A model generated the notes under the pieces. It made no database searches. It was given only the letters and a program-made list of their open reading frames with translations, and was not told where the DNA came from. A stretch of 64,000 nucleotides of DNA, taken from the NCBI RefSeq assembly GCF_019670105.1, contig NZ_AP023032.1, positions 2,226,972 through 2,290,971 of the forward strand, in the 5' to 3' direction. Below, piece by piece: positions 35,894-45,630 of the stretch; position 1 is the stretch's first letter; each line of letters opens with the position of its first letter. The position numbers and the translations under genes were made by a program. This DNA comes from Agarivorans albus. Lineage in GTDB: Bacteria > Pseudomonadota > Gammaproteobacteria > Enterobacterales > Celerinatantimonadaceae.

Positions 35894-38800
35894 ATGATTA
35901 GTAAGTTTTTTATTCATCGACCCAAGTTTGCCTTTGTTATTTCTATTGTTTTAACTTTGGCTGGCTTTTTGTCGATACCGGTATTGCCGGTAGCAGAGTT
36001 CCCCAATATTTCTCCGCCAATGGTCTCGGTAACCACCAGTTACCCAGGGGCTAGTGCAGAGGTAGTCGCAGATACCGTCGCTAAGGTAGTTGAAGCCGAA
36101 GTAAACGGTGTAGAAAACATGATCTACATGGAATCAAAAGGTGCGAATGATGGTAGTTATACCCTCAACGTAACTTTTGAAGTGGGCAGTAATGTTGACA
36201 TGGCACAGGTCAACGTACAAAACCGTGTTCAACAAGCAATGCCCCGTCTTCCTTCCGAGGTGCAACGAAATGGTGTGAAAGTAGAGAAACAAGATCCAAG
36301 TATTCTGATGATGCTTAACCTTGTTTCTCCTAACGAATCTCTAGATAACCTGTTCCTAAATAACTATATGGGGATCAACATTAAAGATAACCTTGCTAGG
36401 GTTAACGGGGTATCTAAAGTAAGCATTATCGGTGGCATGGACTATTCGATGCGTATTTGGTTAAACCCAGACCGCATGGCCAGTTTAGGTGTTACCGTAG
36501 ATGATGCTATTGCATCGATTCAAGAACAAAACATCCAAGTTGCAGCAGGTCGAATTGGCGCAGCACCAGTTCCGCGCGATCAACAGTTCCAGTACACCTT
36601 ATCTACTAAAGGTCGTTTAAGCCATCCAGAAGAGTTTGAAGAAATTATTATTCGTTCAAACCCTGATGGTAGTGCAGTATACCTTAAAGATATTTCACGA
36701 ATAGAGCTTGGCGCTGCGAGTTATGATGCAGAAGCGATGTTAGATAACAAAGCGTCAGCGTTATTGTTTATCTATCAAGCCAGTGGCGCAAATGCTTTAG
36801 AGGTGGCAAAAGGTGTTCGCGAAGAGTTATCTCGTTTAGAAGAGCAATTCCCTGAAGATATGGACTACAAAGTGTTGTACGACACTACCCAGTTCGTTGA
36901 AACTTCAATTGACGAAATGCTTGAAACACTGCTTATCGCAATCGCACTGGTAATCTTTGTTGTTTACATCTTCTTGCAAGATGTAAGGCAAACCTTGATT
37001 CCTGCTATTGCAATTCCGGTGTCTCTTGTAGGTACTTTTGCGTTTTTACTTGCAACTGGCATGAGCATTAACACTGTATCTTTGTTCGCCTTGATTCTTG
37101 CGATTGGTATTGTGGTAGATGACGCCATCGTTGTTGTAGAAAACACCACGCGATTAATGCAAGACGAAGGGTTAAATGCTGTTGAAGCGACCACTAAGTC
37201 TATGCAAGAGGTTACAGGGCCAGTTGTTGCCACTACATTGGTGCTATTAGCTGTATTTGCACCAACCGCCGTAATGCCTGGTATTACTGGTCAAATGTAT
37301 GCCCAGTTCTCTATAACTATTTGTATTTCTGTGCTTATCTCGTCAATTAACGCACTAACGTTAAGTCCTGCTTTATGTGCTTCTTTATTGAAGAAACCTA
37401 AAGTTCACGAAAAAGGTTTTCATGCCTTTTTTAACAAACACTTTGATAAAGCCACCGGCAAATACACCGGTTTTGTTACCGGAATGGTAAGAAAGCTATC
37501 TATTGTTGGCATCGTTTATGTGTTGCTAATTGGTGCTACCGGTTACTTGGCTACCTCACTTCCTTCTGGCTTTGTGCCAACCGAAGATAAAAAAGCCTTC
37601 TTTATTGATGTGCAGCTACCAAATGGCGCATCCATTAACCGTACTAAAGAAGTTGTTTCAAGAATGGTTGATGAGCTAAATGAGCTTGAGGGGGTAACTA
37701 ACGTTATTTCAGCTAGTGGTTATTCGATTATCTCTGGCGCCGTTTCTTCAAACGCAGGCTTAATGGTGGTGATTCTATCTCACTGGGATGAACGTAAAGA
37801 CCCTGCTTTAGTTGAATCTAATATCGTTCAGCGAGCGAATGGTGTGTTAGCCAGCTACAACGAAGCCCAGGCTGTTGGCTTCTCGCTACCTGCACTTCCA
37901 GGGGTTGGTACGGTTGCTGGTGTCGAGTTCTTCATTCAAGACACGCTAGGTCGTACACCTGCTAGTTTAGCAAGCGTGATGCGTGCAACAGCTGTAGAAG
38001 CGGGTAGTGCACCCGAATTAGCAGCTGCATTTAGTACTTATCGTGCAGATGTACCGCAATTGTTCGTAGACGTTGACCGACAGAAAGCTAAGGTTCAAGG
38101 AGTGCAGTTAAGCAGCATTTTCATGACCTTACAGACTATGTTAGGTTCAATGTATGTGAATGACTTCAACCGCTTTGGTAAAGTTTTCCGGGTAAACATG
38201 CAAGCCGAAACTGAATTTCGAAATTCAGAGCAAGACATTGCTCGTTTCTATATTCGAAATAAGTTTGATGAAATGGTTCCTCTCAACACTTTAGTTCAAG
38301 TAGAGCCTAAGTTAGGGCCTGAGTACATCAACCAATTCAACTTGTATGGCGCAGTAAAGATGAACGCTTTCCCTGCACCAGGGTTTAGTTCTGGTCAAGC
38401 GATTGATGCGGTGAAGCGGATTGCCGAAACCACCTTCCCAGCAGGTTATACCTATGAGTGGTCGGGTCAAACCTACCAAGAACTTAAAGCGGGTAACTTA
38501 GCACCATTTATTTTTAGTTTGGCTTTAATTTTTACCTACTTATTCTTAGTTGCTCAGTATGAAAGCTGGACGGTTCCTATCTCCGTAATGCTGGCGGTTC
38601 CTATCGCTATTTTAGGTGCATTTGTATACATTTGGATCATGGGTTCAGATGTAAACTTGTATACCCAAATTGGCTTAGTATTGCTGATAGGCTTGGCGTG
38701 TAAAAACGCGATCCTTATTGTGGAGTTTGCTAAGCAATTACGTGAAGGTGGAATGAGCATTCGAGACGCTGCTGTTAAAGCTGCACGCTTACGCTTCCGA

Positions 38801-39019
38801 GCAGTATTGATGACTGCGTTCTCATTTATTCTTGGCGTTATTCCTCTTGTGATTGCGACTGGTGCTGGTGCAGCTAGCCGTATTTCTCTAGGTTACGCCG
38901 TAATGGGTGGGATGATAGCTGCAACTATTGTTGGTACCTGTTTAGTGCCTGTTTTCTATGTAATGCTGCAAGGCTTACGAGAAAAAGTAAAAGGCGTTAA
39001 GGATGCTGAAGACCAATAG
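35894..39019 (+). CDS. RND multidrug efflux permease (HAE1 type)
   Basis: A proton-driven, 12-helix inner-membrane pump of 1041 residues in the AcrB/MexF group. The helix-4 proton-relay pair is intact in [13 protein letters not shown], and the second-half motif [16 protein letters not shown] is typical. Large periplasmic porter/docking domains follow helices 1 and 7. The preferred ATG is 6 bases after AAGGAG; a GTG one codon earlier is possible. It forms an operon with the adaptor and ends in a strong terminator. Drug-type substrates are likely from the family, but none can be named. Confidence 0.95.
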   Translation: MISKFFIHRPKFAFVISIVLTLAGFLSIPVLPVAEFPNISPPMVSVTTSYPGASAEVVADTVAKVVEAEVNGVENMIYMESKGANDGSYTLNVTFEVGSNVDMAQVNVQNRVQQAMPRLPSEVQRNGVKVEKQDPSILMMLNLVSPNESLDNLFLNNYMGINIKDNLARVNGVSKVSIIGGMDYSMRIWLNPDRMASLGVTVDDAIASIQEQNIQVAAGRIGAAPVPRDQQFQYTLSTKGRLSHPEEFEEIIIRSNPDGSAVYLKDISRIELGAASYDAEAMLDNKASALLFIYQASGANALEVAKGVREELSRLEEQFPEDMDYKVLYDTTQFVETSIDEMLETLLIAIALVIFVVYIFLQDVRQTLIPAIAIPVSLVGTFAFLLATGMSINTVSLFALILAIGIVVDDAIVVVENTTRLMQDEGLNAVEATTKSMQEVTGPVVATTLVLLAVFAPTAVMPGITGQMYAQFSITICISVLISSINALTLSPALCASLLKKPKVHEKGFHAFFNKHFDKATGKYTGFVTGMVRKLSIVGIVYVLLIGATGYLATSLPSGFVPTEDKKAFFIDVQLPNGASINRTKEVVSRMVDELNELEGVTNVISASGYSIISGAVSSNAGLMVVILSHWDERKDPALVESNIVQRANGVLASYNEAQAVGFSLPALPGVGTVAGVEFFIQDTLGRTPASLASVMRATAVEAGSAPELAAAFSTYRADVPQLFVDVDRQKAKVQGVQLSSIFMTLQTMLGSMYVNDFNRFGKVFRVNMQAETEFRNSEQDIARFYIRNKFDEMVPLNTLVQVEPKLGPEYINQFNLYGAVKMNAFPAPGFSSGQAIDAVKRIAETTFPAGYTYEWSGQTYQELKAGNLAPFIFSLALIFTYLFLVAQYESWTVPISVMLAVPIAILGAFVYIWIMGSDVNLYTQIGLVLLIGLACKNAILIVEFAKQLREGGMSIRDAAVKAARLRFRAVLMTAFSFILGVIPLVIATGAGAASRISLGYAVMGGMIAATIVGTCLVPVFYVMLQGLREKVKGVKDAEDQ

Positions 39020-39039
39020 TTAACAAAGGTTTAAATGCA

Positions 39040-39067
39040 AAAAAAGCCCGAAATATCGGGCTTTTTT
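39040..39067. terminator. Bidirectional terminator after RND permease
   Basis: The core stem GCCCGA (39046-39051) / TCGGGC (39056-39061) has a 4-base loop and is flanked by A and T runs. It lies between the convergent permease and HD-GYP genes. Confidence 0.9.
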
Positions 39068-39089
39068 ATTGCTTAGAATTGATGAAGTT

Positions 39090-40319
39090 TTACTGTTCAG
39101 GGTCGAAAAAGTAACAACAGCGTAGTTTAGGATCGAAGTTTTTTACTAAACTTGCCGGCACATCTTCCCATCTAACGGTTTTGTTTATCTTCAGCTCTTC
39201 TTTAGTCAAATCCATAATATTTGCGTTTGCAAAGTTTTTACCTTTCTCTAGTAGCAATACTCTTGGTTTTAACTTCTCTTTTGGATTACTAGACATCACC
39301 ATTGCGAAGCCGCTATTCGATAAACTCACTATTGAGCCAGGCGGATAAATACCCAAAGTATTCATCAGTTGCTCTAAGTAGAGCTTGTTGTATTTTGTTT
39401 CGGCATTCTTGTAGAGAGAAGCGAAGGCTTCTTGGGGAGTCATACCCTTTTGATTGGGCAAGGGCGCACACAAATGTTCAAACGCATCCACAATCGCTAA
39501 AAGTTGGGTGGCTTTGCTTAGTTCCTTAGCTTTTAACCCCTGAGGGTAGCCAGAACCATCAAGGCGCTCATGGTGATTAACGACTATTGGTAATACTTCT
39601 TCAGGAAAAGAACCGGCCTTTTTTATAAGCTCAGCACTAAATTTGGGGTGAGTTTGATAGAAGTTTTGTTCGGCTTGAGTCCATTCGCTTGGTTTTCTAC
39701 GAATCTGTTGAGGTACTTTCAACTCACCGATATCGTGAATCATCGCTGCAATACACAAATGCTGGCATTCTTTTTCGGTAAACCCAAGGTTTTTGGCAAC
39801 TAAGATTGAGAGCACAGCTACATTTACGCTATGAAAGAAAATGTCTTCATCGCTACTAGGCTCCAAGCTTACATAAACACTATGAGCCGCCGATGATTTG
39901 AACATCATTTGTAATGTAATGTTCACTTGCTCAAAGATACTGTAATAAGCCTCTTCGGGTTTACTGGTAAACTTAGTTAACGCTAAACGGAAGTTTTCTG
40001 CATTTTGTAAATAGGCTTTGTTTGCCCGTTTTTGTCCTTCCCTAAGCTCATCTAGCCAGGCTTGATCTGGGTCTACTTCTGCTACCTCTGCTTTATCCTC
40101 TTTCAGTGCATCATTTAGGTTAACTTCAGGAGTCGCTATTTTAGACTTACTAGGAACAATTTCAATGAGATCTAATCCTAAGGATTTAACAACTGTTAGC
40201 TGCTCATCATTTTTGATGAGAAAGTTGTTACGCATGAAAGGATGCGCTGTCCAGCCTAGAGGAAGGCTGATGTAATGTCCGACTTGTAAGGACTGAGTGG
40301 GTATTTCCGTTTTAGACAT
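39090..40319 (-). CDS. HD-GYP c-di-GMP phosphodiesterase with DUF3391
   Basis: A 409-residue cytoplasmic protein. The N-terminal DUF3391 domain (LQVGHYISLPLGWTAHPF, about 1-90) precedes an HD-GYP domain (about 150-330) with HDIGE, HHERLDGSGYP and the following DAFEHLC. HD-GYP enzymes use a di- or tri-iron centre to hydrolyse c-di-GMP to pGpG or GMP. All signature residues are present, so activity is likely. It is a single-gene unit. Confidence 0.92.
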   Translation of the reverse strand: MSKTEIPTQSLQVGHYISLPLGWTAHPFMRNNFLIKNDEQLTVVKSLGLDLIEIVPSKSKIATPEVNLNDALKEDKAEVAEVDPDQAWLDELREGQKRANKAYLQNAENFRLALTKFTSKPEEAYYSIFEQVNITLQMMFKSSAAHSVYVSLEPSSDEDIFFHSVNVAVLSILVAKNLGFTEKECQHLCIAAMIHDIGELKVPQQIRRKPSEWTQAEQNFYQTHPKFSAELIKKAGSFPEEVLPIVVNHHERLDGSGYPQGLKAKELSKATQLLAIVDAFEHLCAPLPNQKGMTPQEAFASLYKNAETKYNKLYLEQLMNTLGIYPPGSIVSLSNSGFAMVMSSNPKEKLKPRVLLLEKGKNFANANIMDLTKEELKINKTVRWEDVPASLVKNFDPKLRCCYFFDPEQ

Positions 40320-40513
40320 AGGCCTAGTTTTATTAATCCTTTGAGTAATTGTAGTAAATAGTCACAGATTTATAAATGCTTGATTGTTCATAACAAGTCG
40401 CTTAGCACACTTATTACCGCTACAATCATCTTTAAGTATATTTGCTAGGTTAAACAACTTGATTTCTCGAGTGAGTTACAGTTTTCAATAACGAGATAAT
40501 CATCATTAAAATC

Positions 40514-41128
40514 ATGAAAAATAAAGAGATTACTTTAGCTATTACTGGCGCTTCAGGTGCGCCTTATGCGCTGTGTTTATTAGAGCAACTAGTCAAAAAG
40601 CAGTTTACTATTCACCTGCTAGTTTCTAGTGCTGCAAAAGTAGTATTAGCTACGGAAGTTGATGAACAGTGGCCGAGTAGTCCAGAGAAAGCACAAGCAT
40701 TCTTGCAAGAGAGGTTTAATGCTAAGCCCGGACAAATTGTTGTACCAGGTAAAAATGAATGGTTTTCACCAGTTGCTTCTGGATCTGCTGCTCCAAAAAC
40801 AATGGTTGTGTGCCCTTGTAGTATGGGGACGTTAGCCTCTATTGCTATGGGGCTTTCAGATAACCTTATTGAACGAGCAGCCGATGTTGTAATTAAAGAG
40901 AAAGGTAAGTTGATAATGGTGCCTAGAGAAATGCCTTTCTCGGCGATCCATTTAGAAAACATGCTTAAATTAGCTAAGTTGGGGGTGGATATACTGCCAG
41001 CTAATCCTGGTTTTTATCATAAGCCAGAGACCATTCAAGATTTAGTAGAACATGTAACTGCGCGGATTCTTGACCATATAGGCATAGAAAATGACTTAGT
41101 AGCGCGTTGGGGATATTCAGCTAAATAA
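40514..41128 (+). CDS. ubiX: Flavin prenyltransferase UbiX
   Basis: A 204-residue enzyme that makes prenylated FMN, the cofactor of the decarboxylase UbiD in ubiquinone synthesis. The FMN-binding start [19 protein letters not shown], the [23 protein letters not shown] loop (described in part) and [16 protein letters not shown] are all UbiX signatures. It has its own terminator. No ubiD is in the window. Confidence 0.95.
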   Translation: MKNKEITLAITGASGAPYALCLLEQLVKKQFTIHLLVSSAAKVVLATEVDEQWPSSPEKAQAFLQERFNAKPGQIVVPGKNEWFSPVASGSAAPKTMVVCPCSMGTLASIAMGLSDNLIERAADVVIKEKGKLIMVPREMPFSAIHLENMLKLAKLGVDILPANPGFYHKPETIQDLVEHVTARILDHIGIENDLVARWGYSAK

Positions 41129-41141
41129 ATAGGGGAAGGTA

Positions 41142-41171
41142 AATACAGGTGATTAGATCACCTGTATTTTT
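41142..41171. terminator. Bidirectional terminator between ubiX and fur
   Basis: AATACAGGTGAT (41142-41153) pairs with ATCACCTGTATT (41157-41168) over a 3-base loop, with a T run after it. The convergent fur gene ends at 41177. Confidence 0.88.
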
Positions 41172-41176
41172 AGATA

Positions 41177-41608
41177 CTAATCTTCGCGGCTTTCGCAGTC
41201 TGCTTTGGTGCAGTTGCCGTACAAGTACAAGCTATGGTTAGTCAGTTTGATATTGTTTTCTTCGGCGATATCTTTTTGTCTTTGTTCAATCATATCGTCG
41301 TTAAATTCAATCACTTTGCCGCAGTCTAAACACACTAAGTGATCGTGGTGATGTTGGCTATTTAATTCAAATACCGACTTTCCGCCTTCAAAGTGGTGAC
41401 GGGTAACAATGCCAGCATCATCAAACTGGTTAAGTACGCGGTAAACCGTTGCTAAGCCAATCTCTTCGCCTTGGTCAATTAAGAGCTTGTATAAGTCTTC
41501 CGCACTAATGTGCTGGTTATTAGGTGTTTGCAGCAGCTCTAGAATTTTCATTCTTGGCAAGGTCACTTTAAGGCCCGCTTTTTTTAGAGCTAAATTATTA
41601 TCAGACAT
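41177..41608 (-). CDS. fur: Ferric uptake regulator Fur
   Basis: A 143-residue metal-sensing repressor. The N-terminal winged helix (about 1-83) holds LKKAGLKVTLPRMKILELL and ATVYRVLNQFDDAGIV. The dimerisation domain has the His-rich HHHDHLVCLDCGKVIEF, whose CxxC coordinates zinc, and a second Cys pair near the C terminus (GNCTKADC). With Fe2+ it represses iron-uptake genes. No clear Fur box was found in its own upstream region by eye. It lies near fldA, as in E. coli. Confidence 0.97.
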   Translation of the reverse strand: MSDNNLALKKAGLKVTLPRMKILELLQTPNNQHISAEDLYKLLIDQGEEIGLATVYRVLNQFDDAGIVTRHHFEGGKSVFELNSQHHHDHLVCLDCGKVIEFNDDMIEQRQKDIAEENNIKLTNHSLYLYGNCTKADCESRED

Positions 41609-41757
41609 AGGTGAAATTTTTTCCCTTGCTGTTATTCATTCCATAACTGCCCAGTAGTATACGGATTTACATGACAAACAGAAAGCTTGATAAGAAAACT
41701 TGTAGCACAGTTAAATATTTATTAACCTATCGTTAACATGTCTGACCAGTTGAGTTT

Positions 41758-42246
41758 ATGGATATTCTACTAAAAAGAGCAGCCGTTGCGAGATCTGTCC
41801 TTAATCTTTGGCCACCATTTTGGGGTTCTGGGATTAAGATCACCCAGCTCAGCAAGGATTTTCACTTTTGCCGAGTTCAATTAGCATTTCGATGGTGGAA
41901 TAAAAATGCTAACCGCTCACAGTTTGGTGGAGCAATGTTTGCGATGACCGATCCTATTTATCCGTTAATGTTAATGGCAATTTTAGGCAACAAATACCAT
42001 ATTTGGGACAGTGAATCTTCGATTAAGTTTGTAACGCCTGGCCGAACAAAAGTGTTTGCAAAGTTCCAATTGGATAAAGCATTCATTGAAACCATTTTGA
42101 ACGCGGCAGCTTCTGGAGAAAAATTTGAGCCTGAAGTGTCAACAGAGGTTTTTGACGAGAAGGGCAAAGTTGTTGCGGTTATAAAACGTAAGCTATATAT
42201 CCGACTTAAGCGGCAGTATCGCCCCGAGTTGAAGCAAGTCGCTTGA
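41758..42246 (+). CDS. DUF4442 hot-dog-fold protein
   Basis: A 162-residue protein resembling DUF4442, a branch of the hot-dog thioesterase superfamily. The helix segment NRSQFGGAMFAMTDPIYPLML corresponds to the hot-dog central helix, followed by SSIKFVTPGRTKVFAKF and a long C-terminal strand. The substrate is unknown; an acyl-CoA or acyl-ACP thioester is the family expectation. It is inserted between fur and fldA and transcribed opposite to both. Confidence 0.78.
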   Translation: MDILLKRAAVARSVLNLWPPFWGSGIKITQLSKDFHFCRVQLAFRWWNKNANRSQFGGAMFAMTDPIYPLMLMAILGNKYHIWDSESSIKFVTPGRTKVFAKFQLDKAFIETILNAAASGEKFEPEVSTEVFDEKGKVVAVIKRKLYIRLKRQYRPELKQVA

Positions 42247-42251
42247 ATGCA

Positions 42252-42842
42252 TTACTGAATCAGACTTAAGTTTTTCTTGTAGCGTTCTATAACTTTGGTT
42301 ACGTAGTTTTGTGTTTCTTTAAACGGTGGAATAGTAAAGCCATAACGCTTAACTGTATTTTCACCTGAGTTGTAAGCCGCTAGCGCGAGTTGCAGTGATT
42401 CGAACTCGTCTAGTAACCAGCGTAAGTAGCGGCTACCTGCTTCTATGTTTTGTTCTGGAATGAAAGGGTCAGTAACAGAAAAACGCTCTGCGGTAGCCGG
42501 CATTAACTGCATTAAACCCATGGCACCGGCACGGGATACTGCATCATGTTTATAGTTTGATTCCGTCGCTACAACGGCGTGTACCAATGCAGGGTCAAGT
42601 TTATGACGTTTTGCGCTGTCTACAATTAATTGATGGTATGGGCGCTCACTGGGTGCACGTTGAGGTAATGATTTAGCTTTTGGGGGATCTAGCGATTTAG
42701 GCGTTCGCATCAACAAACGCCATTTAGAGCCTTTCTTTTCTTGAGCAAAGTGCATCACACCATGTTGGTCTTCATAAAACCAAACATCGGCTCTAGCTAC
42801 ACTAGATATCCCAATTAAAATTAATAATAAGTATTTAAACAA
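42252..42842 (-). CDS. Periplasmic lytic transglycosylase (SLT domain)
   Basis: A 196-residue exported enzyme that cleaves the MurNAc-GlcNAc bond of peptidoglycan. A DUF4124-like segment (DVWFYEDQHGVMHF) follows the signal peptide, then a Slt/MltC-type domain with catalytic Glu in VVATESNYKHDAVS, GAMGLMQLMPAT and LALAAYNSGE. A TTG at 42842 is chosen because AGGGAG lies 6 bases upstream and translation then begins with a compact signal peptide (MFKYLLLILIGISSVARA). An ATG at 42872 is in frame but lacks a ribosome-binding site. Confidence 0.85.
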   Translation of the reverse strand: MFKYLLLILIGISSVARADVWFYEDQHGVMHFAQEKKGSKWRLLMRTPKSLDPPKAKSLPQRAPSERPYHQLIVDSAKRHKLDPALVHAVVATESNYKHDAVSRAGAMGLMQLMPATAERFSVTDPFIPEQNIEAGSRYLRWLLDEFESLQLALAAYNSGENTVKRYGFTIPPFKETQNYVTKVIERYKKNLSLIQ

Positions 42843-42929
42843 TTTGCTCTCCCTCTTAACCAAGTTAAGCATAAACTTGGCCAACTATACGAGGGCCAGA
42901 TACAAAAACTGGGCTTTCGCCCAGTAATT

Positions 42930-43457
42930 TCAGTCAGCTAATTCAGCTAAGCACATTTCTTCATAAACTTGCTTACACCAGCCTTTAACACGTTCTTGGG
43001 TTAGCTCTGGCTGACGATCTTCATCAATGCCTAAACCTACAAAGTGTGCGTCATCTGCAAGTGCTTTTGATTCTTCAAAATCGTAGCCTTCTATTGGCCA
43101 ATGACCCACAACAGTAGCGCCTTTATTTACTACAATGTCGTTGATAGTGCCCATGGCGTCTAAAAAGTACTCGGCGTAGTCTTCTTGGTCACCACAACCA
43201 AATATTGCTACTAATTTCTCAGAAAAATCAATTTGTTCTAGGTCAGGGAAAAAGTCATCCCAGTCACATTGAGCTTCACCGTAATACCAGGTGGGGATAC
43301 CCAATAGAATTAGTGAAAAATCATCAATGTCTTCTTTAGAAGACTTGGCAATGTCTTTTACTTCAACTAGTTTTTTACCTAGCTCTTTTTGAATCATTTG
43401 CGCAACAGCTTCGGTGTTACCGGTGTCGCTACCAAAAAATATTCCTACACTCGCCAT
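42930..43457 (-). CDS. fldA: Flavodoxin FldA
   Basis: A 175-residue long-chain flavodoxin, a one-electron FMN carrier for enzymes such as biotin synthase and ribonucleotide reductase activase. The FMN-phosphate loop is FGSDTGNTEAV (about 8-18). The isoalloxazine-stacking loops are GIPTWYYGEAQCDWDD and GCGDQEDYAEYF. It is part of the conserved ybfF-DUF2788-ybfE-fldA run and lies 21 bases after ybfE. The electrons for BioB, encoded at 6.4 kb, probably come through it (family knowledge). Confidence 0.96.
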   Translation of the reverse strand: MASVGIFFGSDTGNTEAVAQMIQKELGKKLVEVKDIAKSSKEDIDDFSLILLGIPTWYYGEAQCDWDDFFPDLEQIDFSEKLVAIFGCGDQEDYAEYFLDAMGTINDIVVNKGATVVGHWPIEGYDFEESKALADDAHFVGLGIDEDRQPELTQERVKGWCKQVYEEMCLAELAD

Positions 43458-43478
43458 AAATGTTACCTGTAATACAAA

Positions 43479-43766
43479 CTATTGATTTGTTGAAAATTGA
43501 CTAACTTGTTTGTTTAGCATCTTTTCGATTAACTCACTGCGGCTTATGCCGGACTCAGTAGCCAATTGATTTAACTGTTCGAAGAGAGCTAGCTCTACTT
43601 TCAACTCGATTCTTTTAAGACCATTTGCACGATCGCGTTTCAGCTGGTTGCGCTTATTGGTTTTTAACTGATCTTTTCGCTCTAAAGGGTTAGTTCTTGG
43701 TCGCCCAACTCTTTTTTCACTGGCGAATAGATCAATAGTGGTTCGATCTGTATTTTGTTTTGCCAT
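43479..43766 (-). CDS. ybfE: YbfE-like ribbon-helix-helix protein
   Basis: A 95-residue basic protein. The N-terminal half is rich in Lys, Arg and Asn (VGRPRTNPLERKDQLK), and the C-terminal part (about 50-90) fits a ribbon-helix-helix DNA-binding fold (RIELKVELALFEQLNQLA...SRSELIEKML). E. coli YbfE is LexA-regulated, but only 18 bases separate this gene from the upstream DUF2788 gene, with no LexA box there. Its target is unknown. It is probably co-transcribed with fldA. Confidence 0.82.
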   Translation of the reverse strand: MAKQNTDRTTIDLFASEKRVGRPRTNPLERKDQLKTNKRNQLKRDRANGLKRIELKVELALFEQLNQLATESGISRSELIEKMLNKQVSQFSTNQ

Positions 43767-43784
43767 TAATTATAAAACAACCGT

Positions 43785-44009
43785 CTAAGCTAAGCCGCTG
43801 CCTTCCCAAGATAGCTGAATTAGCCCTTTTGCAATAAAGCCTGCACACCCCAAAAACAATACTAGCCATACTATTGCGCGGCCGAAAGGAGGTACATTGC
43901 CTTTTTTTAATACGTCTTGAATAGCCATGCCGATAAAGAAAAATAGAACAACGAAGCCAATATTTAGCGCTAGGCTTTCTATAAGATCTATATGCTTTGC
44001 GAACATCAC
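43785..44009 (-). CDS. DUF2788 small membrane protein
   Basis: A 74-residue protein with two membrane helices (about 12-34 and 46-65) separated by KKGNVPPFGR, a pattern seen in the DUF2788 family that sits between ybfE and ybfF in marine gammaproteobacteria. Function is unknown. Confidence 0.8.
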   Translation of the reverse strand: MMFAKHIDLIESLALNIGFVVLFFFIGMAIQDVLKKGNVPPFGRAIVWLVLFLGCAGFIAKGLIQLSWEGSGLA

Positions 44010-44062
44010 TATCCTTGAGATAAAAATTCGACGCGCACTATACCATAAAGCGTCACAAGGTG

Positions 44063-44833
44063 TTAAATATGCTTGGCTAAAAACTGCTCAGTTAAACGGT
44101 TGAAAATAGCTGGTTTTTCAGCGTGTAACCAATGTCCGGTTCCGGCAATCATTTTGAGCTCGGCCTTAGGAAATTGTTGACCTACCGTTTGCTGATATTC
44201 ACTCACAATATAGTCTGAGTTTTCGCCTTTTATAAACAAACAGGGACGCTTAAATTGCCCAAACTCTTTCCAACCAATGATGTTGTTGTAGCATAGCGCT
44301 AGTTGCTTTACGTCGAATAGCCATCGCCAGCCTTGGTTTGTCTTCGTTAATGACTTAAGTAAAAACTGGCGTACGCCTGCTTCTTGAATATGCTTCGCTA
44401 ACAGTTGCTCTGCTTCAGAACGCGAGTTTATATCTTTAGGATCAAAGCTATTTAATCCTGAAAAAACCGCAGCATGGTTGTGTTGGTAAGCTACAGGAGC
44501 AATGTCAGCAACAACAATAGTGTTAACTAAATCAGGGTAGAGTTGCGCAGTAGCCATAGCTATTTTGCCACCCATGGAGTGGCCAACAATTGCGCAGTGG
44601 GGAATATCAAGCTTGTCACATAAGGCTTTAATCGCTTTTGCTTGATGTTGGTAGTCCATAGAATCTGAGCGAGGAGACAAACCGTGATTCAAGGTATCCA
44701 CACTGATAACTCGATATGATAGTTCCGTAAGGTGCTTTGCTAATAAACCTAAATTAGACAAACTGCCAAATAGCCCATGAATGAGCAGGATAGGGTAGCC
44801 TTGCCCTTGTTCTTTATAATGTAGGTCCAACAA
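44063..44833 (-). CDS. ybfF: Alpha/beta-hydrolase YbfF
   Basis: A 256-residue esterase of the alpha/beta-hydrolase fold. The oxyanion segment LLIHGLFGS, nucleophile Ser in VGHSMGGKIA (about residue 90), acid residue on the VVADIAP strand region and the late His in GTGHWLHAEKP form the expected catalytic set. E. coli YbfF hydrolyses acyl-CoA and short esters. It is divergent from seqA, as in E. coli. A BioH-like role in biotin synthesis is possible but not supported beyond fold. Confidence 0.9.
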   Translation of the reverse strand: MLDLHYKEQGQGYPILLIHGLFGSLSNLGLLAKHLTELSYRVISVDTLNHGLSPRSDSMDYQHQAKAIKALCDKLDIPHCAIVGHSMGGKIAMATAQLYPDLVNTIVVADIAPVAYQHNHAAVFSGLNSFDPKDINSRSEAEQLLAKHIQEAGVRQFLLKSLTKTNQGWRWLFDVKQLALCYNNIIGWKEFGQFKRPCLFIKGENSDYIVSEYQQTVGQQFPKAELKMIAGTGHWLHAEKPAIFNRLTEQFLAKHI

Positions 44834-45023
44834 TATTGCTCCGCAAATGTCACAAAATTGTTAGTCTGCCTTTGCAGCTCTATTACTACAAGTATTTGAA
44901 AGGCATTTCTTTGTTCACTAATTAGCCTTTCGAAGGATCTAACTCGGATTGTTGGTGAGTTATTAACGCTGCTATGTATAATAATTAGTTATGTTAAGAG
45001 CTTTGCAATCCTAGAAAGAAACG

Positions 45024-45593
45024 ATGAAAACGATAGAAATTGAAGAAGATTTGTATTTATACATTGCCAGCCAAACTAAACACATTGGTGAAAGTGCCTC
45101 AGATATCCTTAGGCGACTGCTGGAAGTAGATGGCCAAGAATTACAACAAGCACAGGCAGAAAATGTAGTTGTAAGTAACGAAGAGGCCAACGTTGAGCAA
45201 GAGCTAGTAGTTGAAGCAGTAAACACTGATTCGCTAGCGCAAACTGATGTGGCCGATATTGACCCTCTAAATTATTTCAATTTTTCTGAAATATCGGAAG
45301 CGGGCAGTTCTACTAAACGTTTCTTATCTTTGCTTTCTGGTCTTTATGCTATTGATGGTGAGCGGTTTGCTAAAGCTTGTGTATTAAAAGGAAGTAAGCG
45401 TGAATACTTCTCGCAAGATAAAGACTTATTATTGGCCTCTGGAAAAACCAGCAAGCCTCAAGCTATTCCAAACAGTCCTTATTGGGTGATCACAAATACC
45501 AACACTGCGCGTAAAAGGCATATCCTGCAACACGTTGCCAGTGAAATGGGCTTACAAGAATTTCAAATTGAACGCTTATGTGAAGCGGTCTAA
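45024..45593 (+). CDS. seqA: Negative modulator of replication initiation SeqA
   Basis: A 189-residue protein that binds hemimethylated GATC pairs and sequesters oriC and the dnaA promoter. The N-terminal oligomerisation domain (MKTIEIEEDLYLYIASQTKHIGESASDILRRLL, described in part) and the C-terminal DNA-binding domain (about 80-189, with RFLSLLSGLYAIDGERF and NTARKRHILQHVASEMG) are complete. A Glu/Val-rich linker (about 45-80) joins them. Its presence implies Dam methylation. The pgm gene follows after 37 bases. Confidence 0.96.
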   Translation: MKTIEIEEDLYLYIASQTKHIGESASDILRRLLEVDGQELQQAQAENVVVSNEEANVEQELVVEAVNTDSLAQTDVADIDPLNYFNFSEISEAGSSTKRFLSLLSGLYAIDGERFAKACVLKGSKREYFSQDKDLLLASGKTSKPQAIPNSPYWVITNTNTARKRHILQHVASEMGLQEFQIERLCEAV

Positions 45594-45630
45594 CTTTTTA
45601 TCTTTAACTTAAGCATCGGAGAAGCTATTA

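Noticed and set aside
41609-41757. Fur box in the fur upstream region
   Set aside because: No stretch resembles GATAATGATAATCATTATC closely enough.
43767-43784. LexA box before ybfE
   Set aside because: Only 18 bases separate it from the preceding gene and no CTGT-N8-ACAG is present.
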